Shown here piece by piece: positions 34,434 through 46,600 of a stretch of DNA of 64,000 bases. This DNA is from Trebouxia sp. TZW2008. Taxonomy: Eukaryota > Chlorophyta > Trebouxiophyceae > Trebouxiales > Trebouxiaceae. The translations under genes were made by a program, and so were the position numbers. The DNA is taken from assembly GCA_002118135.1 (NCBI GenBank), contig BDIU01000119.1:1-64000 (forward strand), written 5' to 3'. The first letter of the stretch is position 1. Each line of letters opens with the position of its first letter. The notes beneath the pieces were generated by a model that had not been told where the DNA came from, did not search any database, and was given only the letters and a program-made list of their open reading frames with translations.

Positions 34434-35848
34434 TGCTTACAAACAGCATGCAATCGATCTCGGCGGTTTTTATAGCTTACTCATCAGTGCAATTTTGGAC
34501 TTTTGCTTTGAGATCACCAAGCGAGTAAACGTTTAACAGGCACATAGCTTCACATGAAGGGCTTCCTACAGTTCACCCTGTCAAATTCACATTGGACACG
34601 TCTGCAGCGATGGTCTTACTGACTACATGTTGGCTGCCATAAGACACAATGGTTGACTCTCTGTACTATAGTACCAGGTAATCAGATTAATAATTGAAGC
34701 ACTTTCCAGCAATTGCAAGTCTGCTAGGTGTGTGTGGCACAAGTCCTATCTTGCCTTCAAGGTTTCCAACGGGGTAAAGGTAGCATCACATGCTGGGTGA
34801 TAGTGGTTGACCTGTACCTGACTGCTCTGCTGCATGACAGGGCTGTGCATTCCTTGGCAGCCAATGCTGGCTACGTTAATCTGAGATCAACACAGGCATA
34901 GCTGCAAATTTGAAACACCAAGCTGTGTGCAACAACCTGAGTGGCATGCAGTTGTTGTGCCCAATGCTGCATGGCTCACCAAGGTCCGCCAAGACTGTAG
35001 GACACTTGACTGCTAAAATTGAAGGGCACATCAATGCCCCACAGCACTGAGCTACAACATAGTGTTCCAGGGTGCAACTGCACTTGCAGTCGCCACCATA
35101 GAACGCAGTGGAATGACCTTTCACAGCCAGCAGGCCTGCTAGTCTAGCTGTTGACGTTTGCGTCATATGACTGCCAGGCTTTTACTGAGCTGTGTCTCGA
35201 GGGCTTCTGATCTTCAGTGCGGAGAGTCTATCATCGCTGAGCTTGCCATAACCTCAAGCTTTGCAGGTTGTCTCAGCATAGAGAGGGCGCGCGCCACACT
35301 CACGTGATGTAACACAGCCGGCCAGGAGTGCTTGTAAGGTTTGTGCTTGAAGAAGTGCCTCACCTGATGCATCCCGGATTGCCACACATGGAAGATTATT
35401 TTCAGGCCTACAAAGACCCTTGAACTATAAGTGCTGCGTGATGCTCAGCATCACTGGTCGGCCAAACGACACAGCTACAGCTTAGACTACAGCTAGCGCG
35501 CAGAACGTAAAGCGCTCCAAACAGCTTTGGCAGGATCGAAGCTACTGTAACTGCTACACCAGGTGCAACTCTGCAGCTGTGAGGCATTCGCATCAGCTTA
35601 GATGCCAACACAGATGCTCTCATGCCCGAACAAGTATTGCATCGTAAGGTACTCCAGCGTAAGATTCGCATGGTCTTGGATGCAGCCTTGCAAGTGCTAC
35701 ATGCGGTGAGTAACTATGACGTCATAGATACACGTGACACCGCCCGCTGACTTCGCACGTGAGCTATCACCCTCACCGCGAGCCAAGAACTGAGAACAGG
35801 GAGCGAACCAGGAACTGGGAACACGGCTTGCCGCTGCTTCAAATAGCG
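34434..35848. other. Mostly unassigned region with a LINE fragment
   Basis: No gene model could be built. It holds the LINE fragment at 34713-34770 and a possible terminal exon near 35343-35423 (LEEVPHLMHPGLPHMED...). The region just before 35849 should contain the promoter of the KEN-domain gene. Confidence 0.35.
34713..34770 (-). mobile_element. LINE 3' fragment
   Basis: Read on the minus strand it contains GGCAAGATAGGACTTGTGCC and ACACACACCTAGC, matching the coding end of the LINE seen at 20204 and 60500. It is truncated on both sides. Confidence 0.6.
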
Positions 35849-37146
35849 ATGCTGCCTTCCAAAGATGTGCACAACGCATCCGCCTGGAGTTCTTCAGCCC
35901 CTTCCGGCTCTATCAGCTCGCGTTCGAGTACGCACCCAGGTGCGTTTGTTTTTGTTCAGTTGCAAAGCAGATTGTGCGCTTGCATATGGGTCGTGCTTCA
36001 GTCTTCGGTCCGCGCCTCAAAATGGTCCCGACGCCCTAAGCTGTGAGTGTGCTGCAGATCTTGCGTGTGACACGGTTATCACTACAAATTCGAAGGGGCC
36101 TAGAGCTGCGTCTGGCGATTTTGACGATCTCCTCTCGTCACGGCAGGAACGCTTCCTCAAGCACGGGTAGGCATGCCTTGCATCCGCAGTGTATGAGCCT
36201 GTCAGCTGACTTGACTGCTGACGCCCGGTTGTAGGGCGTATTCTGATATTTCTGACTCCACTGCTTGAGGTTGATGTTCATGCTGCGATATGGATCATGC
36301 TTGGGTTGGCAAGCTGTGCAACTCCACCAGACATAAATGTGCTGTGGTCTGTGCAGGCATACATGGCAGCTGCAGCAAGATCTCCCTGCTGTCTCTACAT
36401 CCTGGAAGACTTGGTTGCTGCAGAGCCTTGGCGATTTGTGACTGCCAGTGGTGAAGCGACGCCTCTCTTCAAGCAGGTAATGTATATTTGCCAGCCAATC
36501 AATGTTACTAGCCATTACTCCTGGCGGTATGGGAGCTTGTTTACGTGGGCCACAGCTGTGTGGTGCAAGGCTTAGGATATGTGCGTGAGAAAGCGTTTGG
36601 TATTGCTCTGGTCAAAAAGGCAGCCTGTTGGATGCAGTGCACATGCTGTTGCAAATCAAAGTCTGCACTGTTGCACATGCATATTGCACACTATGGCATT
36701 GTTGAGAAGCTGTTCTTAGCTGAGCTGTGTCGCAGGTGGCAAAAAATCTGATACAAGCACTGAGTGCCCTACATAGCCAGGGTAGGGTCCATGGCAACCT
36801 CAAGCCTGTGCTCATAGACATTACTTTAGATGGCCAAGTTACGCTTAGAGGTACAGAAAAAACATTCATTTACCTGCTGCACCTTATTGCAATGCTCTCA
36901 TGCAGTTACCGCAATGCTACCACTGCAATGCAGCAGGAAAACGCAAGCATGCTAAAATCCCCGACGCTCAGCTTGAATATGTTGTCTGCAGGACCTGTTA
37001 TACCCATACATGCAACCAGCGCCACTCTGTCGCACAGCATTGATGCAGAGTACAGCAGCAACGTCTTTGACTTGGGCAAGATCCTCTTCTTCTGCCTGAC
37101 AGGCAGACATCAAGTTGCACGGCAGTCAAACATGCAGGTAATTACC

Positions 37147-37180
<34 letters not shown>

Positions 37181-39832
37181 ACACCCCCCCCCCCCCCCCC
37201 CCCCGCCTCCCCCAACATGCTACCCCTTGCTGCTGCGATCTCTGTCCTGCACTGAAGTTGCTCTGTTGTACACCCGGCTGAGCAGCAATTTATAGCTGCA
37301 ATGTCGACTGCTTTTGTTGTATGTAAAAGCCGCTTGACGCTGGTCTGCTGTTATTTGCTGAGTGCCTTCATTGCTGGTGCAGGATCTGGTGGGTATGAGC
37401 TCAATGCCTACCGAAGCTCACCTCATCAATGAGCTGGTTGGACCTTCAACCCATAGACCCTCAATGCAACAAGCTCTCAGACATCCTTGCCTCTGGAGCG
37501 ATCGCCAGTGCGCTGACTTCTTGGTGTCTGTGTCAGACTATCTCAAGCTGATGGGCAAGGTACGCCAACTGCAAAGCCTAGCTTGTCTTCCATTGTGCAT
37601 GTGATAGACACTGATGATTGCAGTTACAACAATAATTACACATGTTAACAGGTGTGCACAACTGAAGTGGGACATGCTTGACGTGCAGGACAATGTTGGC
37701 TTGCCGCATCAGCTGCACCAACGCCTTCAACAAGCTTTGCAGAAGGGCACACAGCTCTGGAGCGAGCTTGTGCATGCAGCCCTGATGCAAGAACTCCACA
37801 ACAACTTCAAGGGTCTCCAAACCGACAGCTGGTGGCACCTGCTGCGATGCTTCCGCAACCTGCACAACCACCACAGTCAGGTCTACAGGGACCGTCCAGC
37901 TCTCCGTCAAAGCATTGGCCGCACGGACGTGGGAGCCTACAGGTACCTTTGAGCTGTGAGGGCAATGAGCAGTTTGGCGTTACACTGTTGCCTGTCAGGC
38001 GTTGTAGCAGTCTGCTCTGAAGCCTGCTGACACCTTGCGATCGATCAGTGCCTACTGAGATTGGCAAGCCCTCTGTAACGTTTGTCTGGCCCGTGCTGCC
38101 AAGCCTCTGCTGTCAACAGGATTCTGTCTGATGCAAGATTTGCACGTTGCAGGTACTTTGCAGCGAGATTCCCCAAGCTGCTGATCATCACGTACGGCTT
38201 TGTCCAAGCCTGCTGCATGGAGGATCCAGACTTCACTTCCAAGATGGTCTCTGATGTGTGCATGGCCAACAACACCCCTCAGGCAGCAGCTTTCAAGCTC
38301 AATGCGCATGCTGAGTGTTTCACCCCTTCCCAGGTGACCAGAGCTTGCTTGAAGTGCTGACTTGGCTATGGAACATATCGTTGTGCAATTGTCATACTTT
38401 GTCACAGACTGCCCTGCTGTTGCTTGCATTCCTGACATGCTTTGGAGCAAACTCTGGTCTTGGGCTACAAGCAAAACATGTGTTATTTGGATTCCTGATG
38501 CCGTTGAACGAAATTTGGTTTTTGACTACTGGCCAGATGTGTGTTGCCTGCGTACCTGTCATGCTGTTGAGCTGACTCTGTTCATTGGTTACAGGCCGGG
38601 TGTGTGTTGCATGGACAAGTAGTCCCACCTCAAGGCTCCAGTCGGACCCCCAACAAGCCTATTGCGTCTATGGCAAACACTGCTCAGCAAGCCTCAAGGA
38701 GTGTAAGCAGCGCAGCATCTGCCATTCGCAGGCCAAGCTATGCTTGTGTCGCCAGGAGTGTCACAACGCAGCAATGCCTGCCTGACAGCAGCGCCTCAAG
38801 TGAAGGCAGCGATAGCTGTGATGGCTACAGCTTTAGGAGCAGGGTCGGCTCTTGCAACTCCAGCCAGGAAAGCTGTGACAGTCACTGGTCAACAAGCCAG
38901 AGCCGACACAGCAGGAGGCGCCTCAATGATCCTGCTGTAGGTGAGTCAAAAGTGTTGTGCAAGTGCTGGTTTTACTGCTTACACCTGCATGATCAGCTGT
39001 TTTGCTGGCAGCTTTGATCTGTTTCTACTGCTCACTTCAGGCCATGGCATTGAGTTTGTGTTCATACATTGCTACTTGCCTTGCTTATTGTGCCTGTTTA
39101 GACTTTGACTTATGCAGGTAACAGCACTGGCATGCACAACATAGGGTCACTGATGAATTTGTGGTGATGCGTCGCAGGGTCTGCTGGCGCTAACAGCCCA
39201 AACAGCTTGGTGACACTCCAGGCGACCGCATACAACCGTGCCCAGCGTAAGGTATGGGTCTTGCAACTGTCAGTGTTGTCATGGCATAGTCTTTCATGCT
39301 GACATTTGTGCGCCTGCACTTACAGCTGCTGTGATTTTTTTTGCCCATTGCATGCTTCAAATGAACCAGTTGATGCCAAATCAGTACTATATCTGTAATA
39401 TTGGCCAGCCTGACGAATATGTGTTGCCTGGCAGGCAGCTGAACAATCGTATCAGCATGGGGACAGGACAGCACTTGGGGCCGCATGCATTGGACGGTGC
39501 TATGAGCTGGGCTCAGGAGGTTTTGTCAGAGTCGCATATGCTCTTGACTGGTATCAAAAGGTACACTGTGCATTTAGCTTCTCAAACCCGCTACGCTTGT
39601 TGCTGCGCACCATCAGCGTCACAATATTCATCAACTCCTGCCTGTGCTAGCAAAGCACATGGTACCTGTATCGTCTTTAGCTGACATCAGGCGTTCTACC
39701 TGCGACATGTCCCTTTGTGCTTTACCTGCATGCATTCCACAACTAAAAAGGTCATCTGTCAGCTAGACGTTGATCTGCAACTGCAGGCCATCCCACTCTG
39801 TGAGGAAGGAGCATTCAAGACCTATATCTTGA
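35849..39832 (+). CDS. Pseudokinase-KEN domain protein (IRE1/RNase L-like)
   Basis: Exons: 35849-35939, 36058-36166, 36235-36476, 36736-36850, 36992-37137, 37383-37559, 37689-37942, 38153-38333, 38595-38940, 39178-39251, 39370-39560, 39787-39832 (~656 aa). All phases agree except exon 2 to 3, which is off by one, so an exon edge is wrong there or the gene is damaged. Residues ~70-290 are a degenerate kinase fold: no glycine loop or VAIK lysine, HGNLKP in place of HRDLKP, no DFG, but VFDLGKILFFCLTG is clear. LRHPCLWSDRQCADFLVSVS leads into a KEN (kinase-extension nuclease) domain with LLRCFRN---HH and YFAARFPKLL. KEN domains of IRE1 and RNase L cleave RNA when dimerised. The tail is Ser-rich. 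No signal peptide, luminal domain or membrane segment is seen. Confidence 0.75.
37149..37204 (+). repeat. Poly(C) tract in an intron of the KEN gene
   Basis: Thirty-two C, then ACA, then twenty-one C. It begins 11 bases after the donor site at 37137. The opposite strand is a G-run able to form quadruplexes. The length may be approximate because such runs are hard to sequence. Confidence 0.9.
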
Positions 39833-40665
39833 TGCGGATAACAGACCTACAGCAACGGCCAAAGCGTGGTGATGGTCAGTCAGGATGAAGCTCAAGCTGC
39901 AAAGCAGCTGAAAGAGCTTCAGGCCTGAGCCATGTATCCTGTACATACCACGGCCTTTGGGCAGAACTGCATGTCCTGTACATTACATCTTAGACGTTGT
40001 AGCTGAGGGATTACTGTGTACATTACTGAAGATGTGCTATTTTCGCTGTGCGTGTGCCTAACCTGTGAACCATGACACATTTTGCGTGACACTGAGCTGG
40101 TGAAATATGCCTTGTGAGTACAGAGATGTGTACTGTTATGACACGCATTGCTTTTGTATTACAAGCTGTTCTTGTCTAGGAACCTTGGTATTGCAGCACA
40201 ACACATCTTCACAGGACAGGCACATTGACCTTTCAACGCGCACACTGTAAACACCAATGCTGTACAAAGTTTCTACTTGCGTACGCTACACTGTAGCACG
40301 GTGCAGGCCTTCTGGCGTGACAAGCTTGTCTTGAGTATTGTATTGAACAGTACCTTCCTGATGTTGAGCACATATAGGAGAAGCTACCATGGTGTAAACC
40401 CATGAGCAAATGGGCAGTCATCTACTGTGAAAAGCTGAACAACAGATACATGTGCATGCTTGCAGCAACAAGCGTACTGCTGAAATGATGTACAATGCAC
40501 CAACGACTTCAAGCCAATTCAAACACAGTGTGTAGTACATGTGCCTAAACCAAGCTCAGCGTTTCAGAAACCTGAATCTTGCTAGCAATTGTAGAAGATA
40601 TACTCAAAGCACAAACTGACAGCCCTACCTACTTGGCACATTGTTTTAAGAGTTACAAGCAGCCA
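39833..40665. other. Convergent intergenic region between KEN and NB-ARC genes
   Basis: Contains the 3' ends of two convergent genes. No ORF with recognisable features. Confidence 0.5.
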
Positions 40666-43600
40666 CTAACGTTGCAACTTTGAGGCTCTCTCACACACCT
40701 TGTTGCACTCTGCAATGCAGCTGTGGCCTGTTGCGCACCCAAATGAACTGTCTTGAATGGCGCACTGATGATGGTGCTGTGCATCGTCATTGCGACCTGA
40801 TAGAAAGTAGCAGGTGGCAAGATACACATGGGCTGCCTGGCACCCAGCAGCCTCACAGTACAGAAAATTGGCAAGAAATTTCTCTGCCCTAGCGACCAAA
40901 TGGGTTGTGTTGGTGTCATGATGTAAATGTAGCTGTGCAGCAGCCAAGCCAGCAATACCAACAGTAGGAGCAAGAAGGCTACAATCTGTGGGGAAAAGGT
41001 CTACTGCTTTGCAAAACCAGACTTCAGCTGTGTCCCATGCACCATCCACAACATATCCCCATGCAACCTCCAAGGCAATGTCAGCTGCTATCAACTTGGT
41101 GTCGCCATCACATCTGAATGCATCGTCATACACTTCTTGCAGTTGCTTGCAAGCATCCTCTCTTTCGCCCAAGTCCCGTTGCAACAGAGCTTCCTCAAGT
41201 CGCAGGGCACACTTGCCAGCATCACCACCGCTGAAACACTCTTTAGCCCGATTCAACATACGGCAGGCATTGGCAAGCTTGCAGTCCTTCCGCATGGCAC
41301 TTGCCATGCCTAGACAGTGTGCTGAGTATATTTCACATTTGTTCGGCTGAATTGGATCAAAATGTTCCAAAGCTCTTTCATGCACATCTCGTGCCAGACT
41401 GTGCCTGTAGCATTGGACACAAAGCTTTCATGGCAACAGGTGGTAAGGGAGTGATAGAAGTGTTGCAATGTCAAGTTGGCTGCAGGCATCATGAGCACGC
41501 ACACAGAGTTCACTTCGTCTGTGGGTAACATGCAGGAAACACACAACAATGCACCACACCTTGCACACTGGAAGTATGCCTAGCTTGCAACTGCTTGCTG
41601 TATACATGAAAGTCTGTGTTGCAGATCCAGCTTACCTTCCTTGAAAGGAGAGGTTGCGAGCCATGTCCAGGCGGAGACCAGTTTGTATCAGAGACAACTC
41701 CTTTACATCGTGGCCATGTGCAGCTCGCAACTGAAACTCAACAGCGTTTAGCTTCCCTTCAGCCTCAAGATAGTTGCCCATCAGCTGCTGTAGCCTTGCT
41801 TCAATCTGCTTGCAGCTTGCAATGTACTCACTCTTGTCTCCAAAGCCTTCCTTGCCAAGCTCCATTGTAGCCTTGACAACACCAAGCGCTTCATCATACT
41901 TTCCCAAACGCTGCAGAGCTGCCACTTGCACTTCCAACGTCACATCTAGTGTCCATTCATCGTACGGACCCCAGCAAATCTTGGCTGCTTCAATTCCTTT
42001 CACGATGTGCTGCATACCAGCTTCCATATCATGCTGCCCACCCTCATTGCAGCGGGTGCATGCAGTTCCCAAGCTGAGTTCTGCCAACACTGTTTCGTGG
42101 TGGACATCCCCAAACATCCTGTCCTGACATAGCTTGAGATGCTCTTGCAGCCACAATAACACAAAGCTCATTGGAGATCCCCCATTCCTCTCAAGGTCGG
42201 CCATAGCCTCTGGACCACACAACGCCCTTGCTGTCTCGCACATCTGATCGCGAGTCGCATCGCACAGCTTGTGTGCAAGCTGAGATTGTATGCAAAAGGT
42301 AGCAGGATGACCCTCAGGAAGAGCCCCTTGGGCTCTGATTAACAGTCTCTGTAAGTCTTGCACACTGTTGTCAATGTCTGACAGCCCATAAGCAACCCAA
42401 GCATCTGATCTAAGAGTCTCTGGGTCATCAAGATCTCTTGTTGCGTGCAGAATGTCGGCTGCCCTTGAGCGATGGCGGTCACAATCAGCATTTGCGGTGC
42501 TGGTTGGCAGCTTGCCAATGCATTCCATCAGGACGGCTACGTTTGCCAAGCCTTCTAAGCATGTGATCAGACTATAATCGTCTCTCGGAACCATCGCCTC
42601 TCGTTTGTCCAACACCTCTGTCAAGTCTTTCTCGGCCAATTCGCACAGCTTTGGATCATCTGAGCGGAAGTACGCAAGCTGCTCTTGGGCAGCAAGTTTG
42701 TCCTCTGCAGATCCATCCTGCTGTGCCCAAGCAAGCAGCTTCTCAAGAGCTTTGGTAACTGTGTCTGTTTTCAGCTTGAAAAAGGTTGTGTCCAGAGGGA
42801 TGCGACCCAGGCTGCAATAGCTGCTATAGACGCGAGGCTGGTGCAGAAGCTCTTGTGTTGCCAGCATGGCAATAGCCTTGTCAACGCTTTGCCACATGTG
42901 CAACAAGCACTGCTGTGACTGGAGCGTGTCCTGTTGGGCTGCCTTCCAAACGCCAAGGAAGTGGTGCATGAAGCGCTGCTGGCCAAGCACGTATTCCGCT
43001 GCAACTGCAGTGTCTGCCTCAATCCCTTCTGCTGCAAGTTCCCTGAGCAAGAGATGCATGGAGTACGGTTGGTGAACTGGGCTGCTTCCAGTGCTGACTT
43101 TCTCGACGAGCGACAGACTCTGCAAGACGAGCAGCTTCTGTCGTGCGCTCGCCACCTCTGAGCCAAGCACTGCAGCAGCTGCTTTTTCATCGAATTTGCC
43201 AGGGAAGATGCTGAGACAAGCCAACGCTGCTCTCTCTGTCTTCAAGGATGGCATAATGCAGGTACGTAGGCGCTCGTCTTGGCCCAGATCCTTCATGCCC
43301 TTGACAAGCCCCACTTTCTTCAGTGTCAGCACCATGTCCTGCAAAACACATATTTTAGGCACAGACAAAACAGTGGTGCCAGTGATACCTCAACCACAGC
43401 CATGGCCTTCTTCTGTGGTGTGCCACTGCACACCAACGTCTGCCCCTAGGCAATAAGCTACTTTCAACTCACAGGTCACTGGCTTCAACAAGACCATGCA
43501 GCAGTGCATGTGACAACAGCATGACAGTGTGCATACCCTCCAGCCTGCAGCTCACTAGCTTCAATGAGACCAGGCAGCAGTGCATTGGAAAATAGCACAA

Positions 43601-46600
43601 AAGTGTGCATACCTAAGCTTTGGACTGCAGCGCAAAATGCAATTGCAAACATTATGCATGAAATGTCAGGGATGAAGGTGTCAAGACCAGCAGATGCATC
43701 CGGTTGCACATACATGAAACACAAAACATGCTGTAAATGAATCTTCTCAGTGGCCAATGCAATGATAATCCTGCTTCATCACGGAACACTCAGTAGATCT
43801 GGAACATATCTGTGATCCAGCTCATTGGAGACTTGACTGCAGTGCGCTTGTGACACAGAGATTCATCCTTGCAAGATCACAGGCAACCTACCATTGACAA
43901 GGCGCCAATGAAGCATTGACAGCATGCTTGTTGCCCGCATACAAGACACAGAGTATGACAGCTGACTGCACAAATTCCATTGCAAGGTGACTATGCAAGA
44001 ATGGAGGTGACGAGCCAGGCTGGCATCTGCCCCGTACCTCTGCGGTACAGCCTTGTTGAATGTTCTGGGCCGCGACCTTCAGGGCATATGGAATGCTGCC
44101 GCATAGCTCTGCAAGCTGTGTTGCCATGGCAGGGGTCAAGGGTCGAGCAGGGGTGAAGACCTCTAGAAGCTCTAAAGCATCATGTTGCTCCAAGGCTTGC
44201 AGGTGTACATTGTGGACAGGCCCCTCATGCCATGTCACTTTATTGCGGGAAGTGCTCAGCAGCTTCAAACCTTGCATGTGGTATTGGACCCCACGCAGAA
44301 TTCTTTGCAGAACCTGCACACATCTGGTGCACCTGTCAGGACTGCAGACACCATTCAAGAAAGCAATGACTGCAAATCCATGCACTCACAAGGGCGCAGG
44401 CTGTGCATGTCCAGTTTGATGGTACAAGACAGCTTCTGATTGGCTTGCACGCAGGCACAAGATTGCGCCTGTGTGCAGCTACTTGCTGGGTTTCAAAGCA
44501 TGCCTGGCAACTGAGTGAGTGAGCGAGCGAGCGAGCGAGCGAGTGAGTGAGTGAGTGCAAGTCAATGAATGCACCTTTGCTGAGTTTCACGCACAGGCGG
44601 GTGTTGCTTGTGGTGCATCAGACCCAGTAAATTTGCATGACAAGGCTTGTACGAATATATGAGCAAAGACTCTGCATGCCTTCTAGTAAACAGCGCGATC
44701 TTGCATACCAGTCCATTGATTGTGTCAGTTCTTTACCTCATCATGCAGAATGTCATCAGCATTGTCCAATACCAGCAACACCATCTGATCTTGACGAGCT
44801 TGCAACAGTTTGCATAGGTGCTGTGTCATCGCGTCACAGCTACTTCGAACCTGCGTACCCCATGACCATGAAAGAGCAAGCTTGGCTTTGGAACGTTAGC
44901 AGAATTCGCGACGCAGGATGACAGAAATGACAGTGAAGTCCCCAAGATCTGAGCGCAACAGGATGTGACAATATTTGGTCACATCTGATCATGAGTCCAA
45001 GGTGTTGAAGACCAATGACAAACCTTCCAAGAACACCAGATGTTTGAAACGTCAAGCGTGCGACTTCCTTATGTTGTGTCATGCCATGATCAAGTGAGTC
45101 ATGCAGGCGCTGCATATGACAATAGATGCTTTTGACTTGCTGTCAGCAGAGGTAGTAAAATGCAATTGCTGGCTTTCAAGCCAAAGTCATGCTGGAACTG
45201 TACCTTAGCTGGCGGCCATGGCTGGTGCTGCATCCCATGCCCAATACTTATGGCATCTTTGATCTGAGCCAAGGCATCATCCAAAGTAGCAAGACCTATG
45301 ACATGATAAGCTCTTCAACATAGGCAGCGTGTACATGCTAGAGACGGTTGAGAAAGACATACATGATGGAAAATTATGCAACATGAGGACAAACACTATT
45401 TGATATAAGGGCAGAAGGTCAATGCTGTCACAACAGACAGCAACAGCGCAGGGCTGCACATACATGAGATGTCCAGGGATACTAACCTGTAAGATCAGCA
45501 TGGAACCAACGACCAACAGCCCTTGACTCGCACATGCTTTGAGCGCAGGTGGTTGCCAAAGATGTTTTGCCCTGCAATTCACTAAGCGTTGAGCCCTATG
45601 CAAAGCATGCCTTTAATGCCATGGTGGAGATTAGCACAATACCAAACTGATTGGAGACAGCTGACTGTTTCAAAATGTACCTGGCTGGGCCTGCTGAGCC
45701 TGTCTAGCATGCTTTCTGAATGAACGAATAACGAATGGACGAAAGAACGAACAAATGAACAAGTGAACGAATAAATCAAGGAATTACTCATGCATGCATG
45801 CATGCATGCATGAATGAATGAATGAATGGATGAACAAAGAAACGAATGAAGCAGCAAGTGAATGAGTGAGCGAGTGAGTGAGCGAGCAAGCGAGTGAATG
45901 AGTGAGTACATGCCTTGACAAATGGCTCCACAAATTACTTCTGCATGGGTGAACAACCCAAGACAAAGTCAGAAACCTCTTGAGCAGCGCTTCAATATCT
46001 TGCAGGTCATTCATGGCGGTTGATGGCATAAGGATGACATGCCTGAGTTGCGCTCGTGAGATGCAGTGAGTCGTTGTTTGTGGGCTTACCATGCCAGCCC
46101 CGCCCCAAATCCTTATTATGCCCTGGAATGCGCTGTTTATCAAGCAAGTCAATTCTTCCATCAATTGTGTACGGCCAACAAAAACGCTTTGCTCCTGAGC
46201 AGCAGGCAGCATCCCATAGGGCGGTGGTTGCTGTGGCAACTGTGCAGTGTCATACGCTGCCGTGCTGTGCAGTTGCTCTGAAGGCATCCCCTGGAGGCAC
46301 AAGCACACAAGCTGTGATGGTGAGGCTGACGCAGTAGAAAGCTTTCCTTCATTCATGCTGCACAGTGAGCAGGGGCACACACTGCTTTGCGCTCTGAATT
46401 GGCCATGTACAGACCAGCTGCAATTAGCGCGTCAAGTCTGTTTGGACAACTCAAGAAGGTGCAAGGAAGCACATGTTCAACAAAAGGGAGCTGCATGAGA
46501 GATAAGCGTTGTTGATGCAAGAGCTGGCTCAGCATTTCAGACAATCCTGTACAGCATTTGCTGAAAAAAGCTGCATGCAATGTGGCTTGCATTTCATACA

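Noticed and set aside
37141..37281. Proline-rich extension of the KEN-gene frame
   Set aside because: The poly(C) tract follows a good donor and the next exon joins in phase, so the proline run is intronic.
45580..45956. Minus-strand frame rich in Ser, Leu and His
   Set aside because: Produced by tetranucleotide repeats inside an intron of the NB-ARC gene.
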